Source: Desulfobacterales bacterium
GTDB taxonomy: Bacteria; Desulfobacterota; Desulfobacteria; Desulfobacterales; UBA5852
Length of the DNA stretch: 38,183 nt
Assembly: GCA_030065275.1 (NCBI GenBank)
Contig: JASJCV010000003.1
Location: 1 to 38,183, forward strand
Reading direction: 5' to 3'
Of the stretch, positions 17,708 to 26,668 are shown one piece after another. The position numbers and the translations under genes were made by a program. The notes beneath the pieces were generated by a model. That model saw only the letters and a program-made list of their open reading frames with translations, made no database searches and was not told the origin of the DNA. The stretch's first letter is position 1. Each line of letters starts with the position of its first letter.

Positions 17708-18691
17708 ATGAGCAAGCCGTCGGTTCAAGTCGTTGAAATCGGCCGTTTTGAATTCAGGGAGATGCCGGTTCAACCTCCTGGCGATGACGAGGTTTTGATT
17801 TGCGTTGCGGTGACGGGGCTTTGCCGCACGGATCTTAAAATCGTCCGCGTGGGCCATCGGGATCTGGTCCTGCCACGCGTTCCGGGCGAGGAGGTCGTCG
17901 GCACGGTTGAGGCCCTGGGCCGCCGCGTCGAGGGGCTTGCCGTCGGCGAGCGTGTCTATGTCTACCCGGGGGTGTGGTGCGGTCGGTGCCCGGCCTGCCG
18001 GGCCGGGGCTGAAAATCTCTGCCGCGAAATGCAGATCATGGGATTCCACCGCGACGGTGGTTTCGGGCCCCATGTCACCGTTCCGGCCAAGAGCGTGATA
18101 CCGCTTCCGGACGGTCTCGCGAACGACGAGGCCGTGTTGGCCGAGCCGCTCTCCTGTGTCCTGAACGCGCTCGAACTTGGCCGCCTCCAGACCGGCGAAA
18201 CCATCGGTATCTGGGGCGCCGGCCCGGCCGGCACGCTGCTGGCGCGGGCGGCGCGGGCGCTCGGCGCCCGGCCCGTCAACATTGAACCGGACCGTCGCCG
18301 AAGGGAATTGGTCGGCGGGCGGGAGACGCCCGGGGAGGAGCGCTTCGATGTCGCCGTCGTGGCCGTGGGCGCCCCTGACGCCTACCGGGCGGCGCTCGCC
18401 CATCTGGCCCCGCGGGGCCGCCTGGTGGTGTTTTCCGGGTTGCCGCCGGCGGACGACCGACCGGCTGTGAGCTTTAACCAACTGCATTATCTTGAGCAGA
18501 CCCTGGTGGGGGCCTACGGTTGCAGTTACCGTCACGGTCAGGACGCCCTTGAGCTGATCGCAGACGGCCGTGTGCCGGTCGGCGACATGATCTCCCATCG
18601 TCTGCCCCTGAAACGACTGGACGAGGCCCTGACGCTCGTGGAGGAACGGGCCGGCATGAAAATACTTCTCGACCCCTGGCAGGAGGACTGA
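17708..18691 (+). CDS. Zinc-dependent alcohol dehydrogenase-like (MDR) protein
   Basis: MSKPSVQVVEIGRFEFREMPVQPPGDDEVLICVAVTGLCRTDLKIVRVGHRDLVLPRVPGEEVVGTVEALG...CGRCPACRAGAENLC (structural Zn Cys), GIWGAGPAGTLLARAARALGA Rossmann motif. Confidence 0.88.
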   Translation: MSKPSVQVVEIGRFEFREMPVQPPGDDEVLICVAVTGLCRTDLKIVRVGHRDLVLPRVPGEEVVGTVEALGRRVEGLAVGERVYVYPGVWCGRCPACRAGAENLCREMQIMGFHRDGGFGPHVTVPAKSVIPLPDGLANDEAVLAEPLSCVLNALELGRLQTGETIGIWGAGPAGTLLARAARALGARPVNIEPDRRRRELVGGRETPGEERFDVAVVAVGAPDAYRAALAHLAPRGRLVVFSGLPPADDRPAVSFNQLHYLEQTLVGAYGCSYRHGQDALELIADGRVPVGDMISHRLPLKRLDEALTLVEERAGMKILLDPWQED

Positions 18692-18697
18692 CGTCGC

Positions 18698-19840
18698 ATG
18701 CACGCCGAGGAATCGATCAAACGTTTTGGCCGCTACATTCAAAGACTGATCAACCGGGAGGATCTGAGCCGCACCGAAAGCTACACGCTTTTCTGCCAGC
18801 TCCTGAATGACGAGCAGCCCGATCTGCAGCAGGGCGCCTTTCTGGCCGCCCTGGCGGCCAAGGGCGAAACCCCGGATGAAATCGCCGGGGCCTGGCAGGC
18901 GATCTACGAACGGGACACGGTGCGGACCGAAGGCCATCTGGGAACGCCGCTGGTGGAGAACTCGGGCACCGGCATGGATGCCCTCAAGACCTTCAACGTC
19001 AGTTCGGCCGCTGCGGTGGTGGCGGCGGCCGGCGGGGTACGCATGGCCCGCCATGGTGCGCGCGCCCTGACCTCCAGTTGCGGCACCGTCGATCTGCTCG
19101 AGGCGGTGGGCCTCGATGTCGAATGCGACGTGGCCACCGTGGCCCGCAGCATTCGCGAGACCGGCATCGGGCTGTTCAACGGTATGAGTCCCGCCACCCA
19201 TCCCCGGGCCCTGGCGCGGATTCTCTCCCAGATCCGCTTCGGCTCGACCCTCAACATCGCCGCCTCGCTGGCCAGCCCCTGCCGGCCGACCCACGGCCTG
19301 CGCGGCGTCTACAGTGAAAATCTGATCGCACCGGCGGCCACGGTCATGAAGGCTATTGGCTATCGGCGGGCGCTGGTGGTTCACGGTCTGGACGCCGAGG
19401 GCCGTCGGGGCATGGACGAACTCTCGAATCTGGGCATCAGCCGGGTACGCGAAATCCACGCCGACGGCGTGGAGACCACGTTTACCCTGGTGCCCGAGGA
19501 TGTGGGCCTGCCGCGACGTGAGTACGCCGAGATTGCCGCCACCGGCGATCGCTCGAAGGAGGCCGTGCGCTTTCTGCAAACGGTCGGGGGGGTTGAAAGG
19601 GGCGGCTGCGAGGAAATCACCTGCCTGAACGCGGGGGCGCTGTTCTACCTTGTGGATCAAACACCCCGGCTGGCCGAGGGCGTCCGGCGCGCCCGCGCCC
19701 TGATCCGCGAAGGCCGGGCCCTGAGGAAAATGGTCCACTGGGTGGCCACCCAGGCCGATGCCGCCGGAGAGGGCATCCGGCGGCTGCAGTCCGTGGCCGA
19801 CCACGCCGGGCTGGGTCCGGCCGTGAGGGCCGCCCTTTGA
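18698..19840 (+). CDS. Anthranilate phosphoribosyltransferase-like (TrpD paralog) protein
   Basis: 380 aa; VENSGTGMDALKTFNVSSAAAVVAAAGGVRMARHGARALTSSCGTVDLLEAVGL aligns with TrpD GTGGD...TFNIST...KHGNR...S-GSADxLEALG but with substitutions at signature positions. Confidence 0.82.
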   Translation: MHAEESIKRFGRYIQRLINREDLSRTESYTLFCQLLNDEQPDLQQGAFLAALAAKGETPDEIAGAWQAIYERDTVRTEGHLGTPLVENSGTGMDALKTFNVSSAAAVVAAAGGVRMARHGARALTSSCGTVDLLEAVGLDVECDVATVARSIRETGIGLFNGMSPATHPRALARILSQIRFGSTLNIAASLASPCRPTHGLRGVYSENLIAPAATVMKAIGYRRALVVHGLDAEGRRGMDELSNLGISRVREIHADGVETTFTLVPEDVGLPRREYAEIAATGDRSKEAVRFLQTVGGVERGGCEEITCLNAGALFYLVDQTPRLAEGVRRARALIREGRALRKMVHWVATQADAAGEGIRRLQSVADHAGLGPAVRAAL

Positions 19841-19861
19841 CCGGAAGCTCCGGCGGGGCGC

Positions 19862-21022
19862 TCAGGGCGCTTCGTCGCTCCAATCCCCGCGTCGCGCGGT
19901 CAGGAGCGCCGCCGCGAGCATGATCAATCCCAGCCCGGCCAGGGCCGGGAAAAAACTGCCCGCGTAGTCGTAGGTGTAGCCGGCCGCCAGCGGGGCCAGG
20001 GCCGCCGGGATGTTGGCCGAAAACAGCCAGCCGTAGATCTGCCCCACATGGTCCGCGCCCCAGATGCGCGCCGTCGTGGACGCGTAGATCACGAGCACCC
20101 CTCCGTAGTTCAACCCGGTCAGGATGGCGAAGGCCCAGAGCCCTGCGGCGGTGTCCAGGATCAGTGGGGCCGCCAGCAGAATGCCGGCCTGAGCCAGCAG
20201 GTTGGCGCGGATCATGCCATCGGTGGTGCGACGGTCGAACTGCCAGCCCCATCCGACACGGCCGGCCGCGTTGGCCAGCGCGAACAGCGCCACGGCGGCC
20301 ACGCCGGCGGCGGCTCCGCCGCCGGTCTGAAGATCCTTGAGATTGGCATTGACGGCGAAACCAGCGGCCAGCCCGGCGCCCATGGCCGCATAGAGCCGCC
20401 AGAAAAACGGCGTGCCGATGATCCGCTTCAGGGGCAACGGCCGTGGGCGTTCGGCTTCCGTGCCCGGCGGGTTGGCCATGCAGGCCCCGGCCGCCGTCAC
20501 CAGCACCATAAACCCGGCCCCACAGGTGGCGAAAACCGCATAGGGGGTCAGCCCCAGGCGGTGCATCATCACCCCCCCGATCTGACTTACCACAGCCGCT
20601 CCGCCACCGAAGCCCGCCACGGCGATACCGGTCACCAGGCCTTTGTGCGCCGGAAACCAGCGAATACAGGTGGCGATGGGCACGATATAGGCGAATCCGG
20701 CCCCGACGCCCGCCAGAAGACCGATCCCCAGCGCTGTAAATGCGAAGTGCAGGGGGCCCAGCGCGGCGAGCAGCCAGCCGCTGCCGAAGAGCACGCCGCC
20801 CAGCATGGCGCAGCGCCGCGGCCCCAGGCGCGGCAGAAAACTGCCGGCCAACACCATGGTGGCCGGAAAGGCGAAGTAAAAAAGGGTGAACGGCAGCTGG
20901 GCGGTGCCCTGCAGCACACCGGTCAGTGCCCTTAGCGGCTGGACATAGATCGACCAGGAGTAGGTCGCGCCCAGGCACATTTGCATGATGACCGCCGCTG
21001 CGAGGATCAGATAGCGGTTCAT
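19862..21022 (-). CDS. MFS transporter, OFA (oxalate/formate antiporter)-like family
   Basis: MNRYLILAAAVIMQMCLGATYSWSIYVQPLRALTGV...; 12-TM pattern with the OFA-type GATYSWSIYVQPL start; 4-bp overlap with the upstream regulator. Confidence 0.88.
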   Translation of the reverse strand: MNRYLILAAAVIMQMCLGATYSWSIYVQPLRALTGVLQGTAQLPFTLFYFAFPATMVLAGSFLPRLGPRRCAMLGGVLFGSGWLLAALGPLHFAFTALGIGLLAGVGAGFAYIVPIATCIRWFPAHKGLVTGIAVAGFGGGAAVVSQIGGVMMHRLGLTPYAVFATCGAGFMVLVTAAGACMANPPGTEAERPRPLPLKRIIGTPFFWRLYAAMGAGLAAGFAVNANLKDLQTGGGAAAGVAAVALFALANAAGRVGWGWQFDRRTTDGMIRANLLAQAGILLAAPLILDTAAGLWAFAILTGLNYGGVLVIYASTTARIWGADHVGQIYGWLFSANIPAALAPLAAGYTYDYAGSFFPALAGLGLIMLAAALLTARRGDWSDEAP

Positions 21023-21726
21023 TGACGGCGGCTGAAGAAGTCGATGACGAAGGAGATGTGATTGCGCATGGCGTCGTAGGCATCTTCGGGATCACGGCGG
21101 CGAATGGCATCGAAGATGGCTTTGTGCTGCTGAATGATGGTCTCGATGTTTTCCGGGACCTGGTAAAGGTGGAGCAGGTTCTCGCGAATCCCCATATGCA
21201 GAAAATCGGAGACATTCTTCATGATGTAGATCTGCAACGGGTTTTTGGTGGCGGCCGCAATGGCCATGTGAAAGGCCAGATCGCCCTCGGTGCCCAGCCC
21301 GCCGGAACTGATATCGCGTTCCATCTCGCCGATGGCCTTTTCGATGGCCTCGAGTTCGTCCGCATCGATACGCTGGGCGGCCAGGGAGGCGGCGGTACAT
21401 TCGATCCCCATGCGCATTTCCAGTAAATCGATGAGGCTCGCATCCTGGGTTTCCATGACCGTGGCCAACGGAATTTGAACCGCTTCGTCGATGGGGCGCA
21501 CGAAGGTCCCCTGCCCCTGGCGTTGCTCCAGAAAACGCAGGGTTACCAGCTTGTTGATGGCTTCGCGGACGGAATTGCGGCTGACATTCAGGGCTTCGGC
21601 CAACTCGCGCTCGGTCATGATCTTCTGGCCGGGCTGGTAGTCGCCCCGGAAAATCAGCTCCCGCAGCTGGTCGAAGACCTGATCGGAGATACGTTTGGGT
21701 TGGATCGGTTTGAGTTCTATCTTCAT
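21019..21726 (-). CDS. FadR-subfamily GntR transcriptional regulator (FCD domain)
   Basis: RISDQVFDQLRELIFRGDYQPGQKIMTERELAEALNVSRNSVREAINKLVTLRFLEQRQGQGTFV wHTH plus C-terminal FCD helices. Confidence 0.93.
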   Translation of the reverse strand: MKIELKPIQPKRISDQVFDQLRELIFRGDYQPGQKIMTERELAEALNVSRNSVREAINKLVTLRFLEQRQGQGTFVRPIDEAVQIPLATVMETQDASLIDLLEMRMGIECTAASLAAQRIDADELEAIEKAIGEMERDISSGGLGTEGDLAFHMAIAAATKNPLQIYIMKNVSDFLHMGIRENLLHLYQVPENIETIIQQHKAIFDAIRRRDPEDAYDAMRNHISFVIDFFSRRQ

Positions 21727-23012
21727 GGGTCAAGGGCCTCGGCCACAAGTTCGACGGGATGGCGGACAGCGACCGCCGCACCGGCCTGCGAGAGCATGTC
21801 GGAGATTTGAATCATGCAGGCCGGACATCCTGTCGCCAGCACATCGGCCCGGGTATCCATGATCTGGGCCGCTTTTTTCGTGCCGATTTGTTTGGAAATC
21901 GCGTAGTGCTGCAAGTTAAAGCTTCCGCCCATACCGCAACACCAGTCGGATTCAGCCATCTCTGCAAGCCGGCAACCGGGGGTCGCCTGAACAAGGTCGC
22001 GCGGCGCGCTGAACACTTTGAGGCTTTTTTTCAAATGGCAGGGATCGTGGTAGGTCACGCGGCGGGGGATTTCGGGGGCGTCCGCCGGCGGGCTGTAGTT
22101 GACCTCCGCGGTCAGGAACTGATTGATGTCCATGGTTCGCCGGGCCAAGCGCGCGGCGGCTTCACGCTGGCGCTTGGCGGCCATGCGGGGCCAGATCTCG
22201 TGGATGGTCGCCGTGCAGGTGGCGCAGGCCGTTACCAGCCGATCGAATTCGCCGGCTTCAAACAGGCTCAGGTTGTGATCCAGCAGTTTGTGAAAGGTGT
22301 CCAGATCTCCGCTGGAGAGGGCCGGAATGCCACAACAGCCCTGATTTTCGGGTAGAAAGACACCCACCCCGCAGTGGTCCATGACTTTGAGGGTGCTGTG
22401 GGCGATATTGGGAAAGAGCTTGTCGATGAGACAGCCGGTAAAAACCGCGACCTTGCGGCCGGAGGCACCCGCCGGGCGATCGACGGAAGGCACCTGACGA
22501 TGAAAGGGAACTGGTGCCAGGGGGCGGAAATGGCGATCCTGGAGCAGGGGCGACATGACCCGGGCACAGGATGTCCCGATGATGTCATTGACCGGGCGGC
22601 TGAAGATGCGCTGGAACCGGGCCCCCCATTCGGTCAGTCGATCGAAAAGCGACGGGTTGGCCAGCATGCCGCGCAGAACCAGCCGCTTGGTCGGTGGCAG
22701 CCCCATGAAACCGGTGAGGATGGCCCGGGCTTTGAGGAAGATCTCCTGCACATCGACCCCGCTGGGGCAGTTGGCCGCGCAGGAGCCGCACAGCAGACAT
22801 TTGTTGAGCCGCGCGTAAACCCCTTCCGGGTCGTCGAAAATGGATTCCATCAATCCGCTTAACAACGCCAGTTTGCCGCGGGTCACGTCGGCCTCCCGTC
22901 CCGTCTGGTCGAACACGGGGCAGACCGATTGGCACATACCGCATTTCATACAAACGACCAGTTGATCTTCTAACTCCCGCATCAGGCGGGCCAGTACTTC
23001 CATTGAGGCCAT
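21723..23012 (-). CDS. glcF: GlcF-like (Fe-S)-binding subunit of a 2-hydroxyacid dehydrogenase
   Basis: CMKCGMCQSVCPVF and CLLCGSCAANCPSG 4Fe-4S motifs; two CCG-type domains (GCCGIPALSSGD, CCGMGGSFNL). Confidence 0.9.
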   Translation of the reverse strand: MASMEVLARLMRELEDQLVVCMKCGMCQSVCPVFDQTGREADVTRGKLALLSGLMESIFDDPEGVYARLNKCLLCGSCAANCPSGVDVQEIFLKARAILTGFMGLPPTKRLVLRGMLANPSLFDRLTEWGARFQRIFSRPVNDIIGTSCARVMSPLLQDRHFRPLAPVPFHRQVPSVDRPAGASGRKVAVFTGCLIDKLFPNIAHSTLKVMDHCGVGVFLPENQGCCGIPALSSGDLDTFHKLLDHNLSLFEAGEFDRLVTACATCTATIHEIWPRMAAKRQREAAARLARRTMDINQFLTAEVNYSPPADAPEIPRRVTYHDPCHLKKSLKVFSAPRDLVQATPGCRLAEMAESDWCCGMGGSFNLQHYAISKQIGTKKAAQIMDTRADVLATGCPACMIQISDMLSQAGAAVAVRHPVELVAEALDP

Positions 23013-23016
23013 AGCG

Positions 23017-24414
23017 TTATTCTTTCACCGCGATGATTTTGCCCGGGTTGAGGATCTGGTTGGGATCCATGGCGCGCTTGATCCGCTGGGAGAAGAGAAT
23101 CGTGCCCGCGCTGGTCTCTTTTTCAAGATAGCGTGACTTGGCGATGCCGGTGCCGTGCTCACCCGAGAGGGTGCCCCCCATGGCGAGGGCTTCATCGAAA
23201 ATCGCATCGATCGCTTTTTCCACCCGTTCCCACTCGGCCCGATCACGCCTGTCCGTCAGAATCGTGGGATGCAGATTGCCGTCGCCGGCGTGACCGAAGG
23301 TACCGATGGTCAGATCGTAGCGTTCGGCGATATGCTGGATGGCGGTCACCATATCCGGTATCCGACTGCGGGGCACCGTGGCGTCCTCCAAGACCAGCGT
23401 GGGCTTCAGCTGGGCCAGGGCCGAAAGCGCTGCCCGCCTGGCCGCCCAGACGCGGTCGCGTTCGGCGGCATCCTGCGCCATGCGAATCGATGTCGCCCCC
23501 TTGGCGCGGCATAGGGACTCAACGCGCGCCGCGTCTTCTTCGACCTGGGACGGATGCCCGTCCAGTTCCACCAGCAGCATGGCGGCCGCCTCCTTGGGCA
23601 GACCCGCTTTGCTGAAATCTTCCACGGCCCGGATCGTAAAATTGTCGAGGAACTCGAGGGTTGCCGGAACAATCCGGTCGGCAATGATGGCGGCCACGGT
23701 TTCGGAGGCCTTCTCCAGGGAGTCGAAAACCGCCATGAGGGCCCTGCGGTGGGCCGGCAGCGGGATCAGTTTGAGGACGATCTCGGAAAACACGCCCAGC
23801 GTGCCCTCGGAGCCCACCATCAAACCGGTCAGGTTATACCCCGTGGCGCATTTGACCGTGCGGGATCCGGACTTCACCAAATGACCTTCCACGTCGAAGA
23901 AACTGACCCCCATGACGTAGTCCCGCGTCACACCGTATTTCAATCCGCGCAGACCGCCGGCATTTTCGGCCACGTTGCCGCCGATGGTGGACACGGCCTG
24001 GCTGCCGGGGTCGGGCGGGTAGAAGAGCCCTTTGGCTTCCACGGCGGCGGCCAGCTTGGCCGTAACCACGCCGGGCTGGACCACGGCATACATATCGGCT
24101 TCATTGATTTCGAGGATGGTATTGAGGCCGTTGGTTACGATGACCACGCCTCCGGGCAGCGGCACCGTGCCGCCGCTCAGGTTGGTGCCGGCGCCCCGCA
24201 CCGTCAGCGGCAGGCCGTTGTCGTTGCACAGCCGGACGGTCCGGCCCAGCGCTTCGACCGTGGTGGGCCGGACAATGAGGCCGGGCCGAACCGGATCAAC
24301 CACCGCCGCATCATACGAATAGACGTGCAGGTCCGATGCGTCGGTCCAGACGTTTTCCCCGCCGACGACGGTTTTGAATTCTTGGACAAGTTTATCAGCG
24401 ATCATCTCGGCCAC
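23017..24414 (-). CDS. glcD: FAD-linked oxidase, GlcD-like 2-hydroxyacid (glycolate/D-lactate) dehydrogenase
   Basis: RPTTVEALGRTVRLCNDNGLPLTVRGAGTNLSGG, GGNVAENAGGLRGLKYGVTRDYV, TFGHAGDGNLHPTIL, LSGEHGTGIAKSRYL. Confidence 0.93.
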   Translation of the reverse strand: MAEMIADKLVQEFKTVVGGENVWTDASDLHVYSYDAAVVDPVRPGLIVRPTTVEALGRTVRLCNDNGLPLTVRGAGTNLSGGTVPLPGGVVIVTNGLNTILEINEADMYAVVQPGVVTAKLAAAVEAKGLFYPPDPGSQAVSTIGGNVAENAGGLRGLKYGVTRDYVMGVSFFDVEGHLVKSGSRTVKCATGYNLTGLMVGSEGTLGVFSEIVLKLIPLPAHRRALMAVFDSLEKASETVAAIIADRIVPATLEFLDNFTIRAVEDFSKAGLPKEAAAMLLVELDGHPSQVEEDAARVESLCRAKGATSIRMAQDAAERDRVWAARRAALSALAQLKPTLVLEDATVPRSRIPDMVTAIQHIAERYDLTIGTFGHAGDGNLHPTILTDRRDRAEWERVEKAIDAIFDEALAMGGTLSGEHGTGIAKSRYLEKETSAGTILFSQRIKRAMDPNQILNPGKIIAVKE

Positions 24415-24682
24415 CCTTGAAAGAGAAATACATCTGCCGGGTTATGGTCAATTGGCGCATCAACAGGCTGCCTGGGCGCGTGCCGGTAGATCCCATCGCG
24501 ACCCGGCCGCCTTCGATGCCGCCCGCCCATGCCGGGTCGGCCGGCGGCAGGTCCGCCAGCGTATCGCGATGGCCCGGTTGTCGGGCCCCGCCATGACGAC
24601 GGGCGAATCCGACGATAGCGCTGCCGCCGATTGCCCCGCGGACACGCGGTCATCGGAGCCGATGCGGCGTGGCTGGCCCGGA

Positions 24683-26029
24683 TCAAGACGCCCCGAAAAA
24701 GAGTGCCGGCAGCCAGGTCGTCAGGGCCGGGAACATCACCAGGATCGCCAGCCCGATGAGCTGCAGAATGACAAAGGGCATGATGCCTTTGTAGATGTGC
24801 ATCATGGTGTATCCCTGAGGAGCGACGCCGGCGAAGTAAAACAGGGCATAACCGAAAGGCGGCGTGACGAAAGAGGTCTGCAGGTTGACGCACATGAGCA
24901 GCGAGAACCACAGCGGGTTGAACTCCAGCTCCAGGACGATGGGCATGAAAATGGGGACGGTGATCAGCAGGATCGCGGCCCAGTCGATGAACATGCCCAT
25001 GAGGAAGACGATGACCATCATGATGGCCAGCACCACCCAGCGGTTGAGCCCGGAGCCGATCATCAGGTCGGCCACCACGTCGCCGCCGCCCATGCTCAGA
25101 AAGACGGTGCTGAAAAATTTCCCGCCGATGAAGAGCATCATCACCATGGCAGTGGTCTTCATGGTGGCGAAGGCGGATTCGCGGATGACCGTCCAGTTCA
25201 TCTTCTTGTTGAAGACCGCCAGCAAGGCCGCCCCGCCGGCGCCCAGCCCCGCGGCTTCCGTAGGCGTGGCGATGCCGGCCAGAATGGTCCCCATCACGGC
25301 CAGGATCAGCGCCAGAGGCGGGATCAGGGACTTGAGGGTCATGCCCCACTTCTGCGCCGTGCTCCAGCTTTTGGCCTCATCCTTGGAAATCGGTGGGCCC
25401 AGTTCCGGGTTGAGATTGCAGCGGATGAAAATATAGAGGAAATAGAGGCTGGCCAGAATGAGGCCCGGGAAGATGGCACCGGCGAAGAGATTGCCCACCG
25501 AGGTTTCCTTCAGGCCCGTCAATCCGCCGTAGACCACCATCATGATGCTGGGCGGGATCAGGATGCCCAGGGTCCCGGCCGAGCAGATAATGCCGCTGGT
25601 CATCTCTTTCTGGTAGCCTTTGTTCAGCAGGGCCGGCGTGGCCAGAAGGCCCATGGCCACCACGGACGCGCCGATAATGCCGGTGGTCGCGGCGAACACC
25701 GTACAGACGACGACGACCGCCAGTCCCAGTCCGCCTTTAAGCCCGCCCAGCACGATGTAAAGAGCGTCGAACAGCTGCTCGGCCACCTTGGAGCGGTCCA
25801 GCAGCTGGGCCATGAGGATGAACAGAGGAATCGCCACCAGCACATAGTTGTTCATCAACCCCCAGGTGTTGTTGGCAAACATGTCGAACAACGCGGCCAC
25901 GTTCCAGCCATTGTCGATCAGTCCGAAGAGCACGGCGACACCGCCCAGACAATAGGCTAGCGGCAGTCCCGTGACAATCGTGGCAATCAACACCACGAAC
26001 ATGGCAATGGTCATAAATTCGAGACTCAT
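24683..26029 (-). CDS. dctM: TRAP transporter large permease subunit
   Basis: 448 aa multipass; GVAVLFGLIDNGWN, ...GIIGASVVAMGLLATPALL..., IPPSIMMVVYG: DctM family. Confidence 0.93.
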   Translation of the reverse strand: MSLEFMTIAMFVVLIATIVTGLPLAYCLGGVAVLFGLIDNGWNVAALFDMFANNTWGLMNNYVLVAIPLFILMAQLLDRSKVAEQLFDALYIVLGGLKGGLGLAVVVVCTVFAATTGIIGASVVAMGLLATPALLNKGYQKEMTSGIICSAGTLGILIPPSIMMVVYGGLTGLKETSVGNLFAGAIFPGLILASLYFLYIFIRCNLNPELGPPISKDEAKSWSTAQKWGMTLKSLIPPLALILAVMGTILAGIATPTEAAGLGAGGAALLAVFNKKMNWTVIRESAFATMKTTAMVMMLFIGGKFFSTVFLSMGGGDVVADLMIGSGLNRWVVLAIMMVIVFLMGMFIDWAAILLITVPIFMPIVLELEFNPLWFSLLMCVNLQTSFVTPPFGYALFYFAGVAPQGYTMMHIYKGIMPFVILQLIGLAILVMFPALTTWLPALFFGAS

Positions 26030-26057
26030 AGGATGCTCCGTCTTTTTCGGCCGTGAT

Positions 26058-26564
26058 CTAGGTCGCCGATTTTTCGGTGAGGGTTTTCACGTTTTTCAGC
26101 ACGGTGGAAAGCCCCTGGACGACCAGGAGCAGAAAACTGAGGGCCATGACGATTTTATAGGGCCATATCCGGGGCGCCCAACTTGTGGAGTTGAGCTCAT
26201 TGGTGATTGTGGCCGTGTGGGCAAATTTGAACGCGCCCCAGGTCATCAGGCCGTAGACCGGCATGAAAATGATCAGATAACCGGCGATCATGACGACGGC
26301 CTGCACCTTGGCGGGCATTCGTGAGGTGACAATGTCCACCCGGACGTGCCCCTGGGCATGCTCCATATACGAGAGCCCCAGCATGTAGTGCATGCCGTAA
26401 GCAAAGGCCGTGGCCTCGAATCCCCACACGGTGGGGGCGTTGAAGGCATAGCGCATGAGAACTTCGTACAGGACGATAAAGAGCAGCGGCACGATCAGAA
26501 ACGAAGTGAGCTGCCCCTGCTTTTCGACCAGGAAGTCAATGCCTTTGATGATCGTGTTCAGCAT
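26058..26564 (-). CDS. dctQ: TRAP transporter small permease subunit
   Basis: 168 aa four-TM protein directly upstream of the large permease; VLMRYAFNAPTVWGFEATAFAYGMHYMLG is typical of DctQ. Confidence 0.88.
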   Translation of the reverse strand: MLNTIIKGIDFLVEKQGQLTSFLIVPLLFIVLYEVLMRYAFNAPTVWGFEATAFAYGMHYMLGLSYMEHAQGHVRVDIVTSRMPAKVQAVVMIAGYLIIFMPVYGLMTWGAFKFAHTATITNELNSTSWAPRIWPYKIVMALSFLLLVVQGLSTVLKNVKTLTEKSAT

Positions 26565-26668
26565 TTCCTTCGACTCCTACGGCTTGGGTTGGTGGATAGA
26601 TGAGAGGCCCGGCGACACGGTGCATCGCCCGGGCCTCTCGCTCGCGTTAACCGTCAGCAGGCAGATTG

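Noticed and set aside
17591-19804. 737-aa minus-strand ORF
   Set aside because: Entirely antisense to the well-supported ADH and TrpD-like genes; low-complexity Arg/Gly/His/Gln-rich translation typical of GC-rich shadow ORFs.
24374-25960. 528-aa plus-strand ORF rich in H/D/Q/E
   Set aside because: Antisense shadow of dctM; compositional artefact, not a metal-binding protein.
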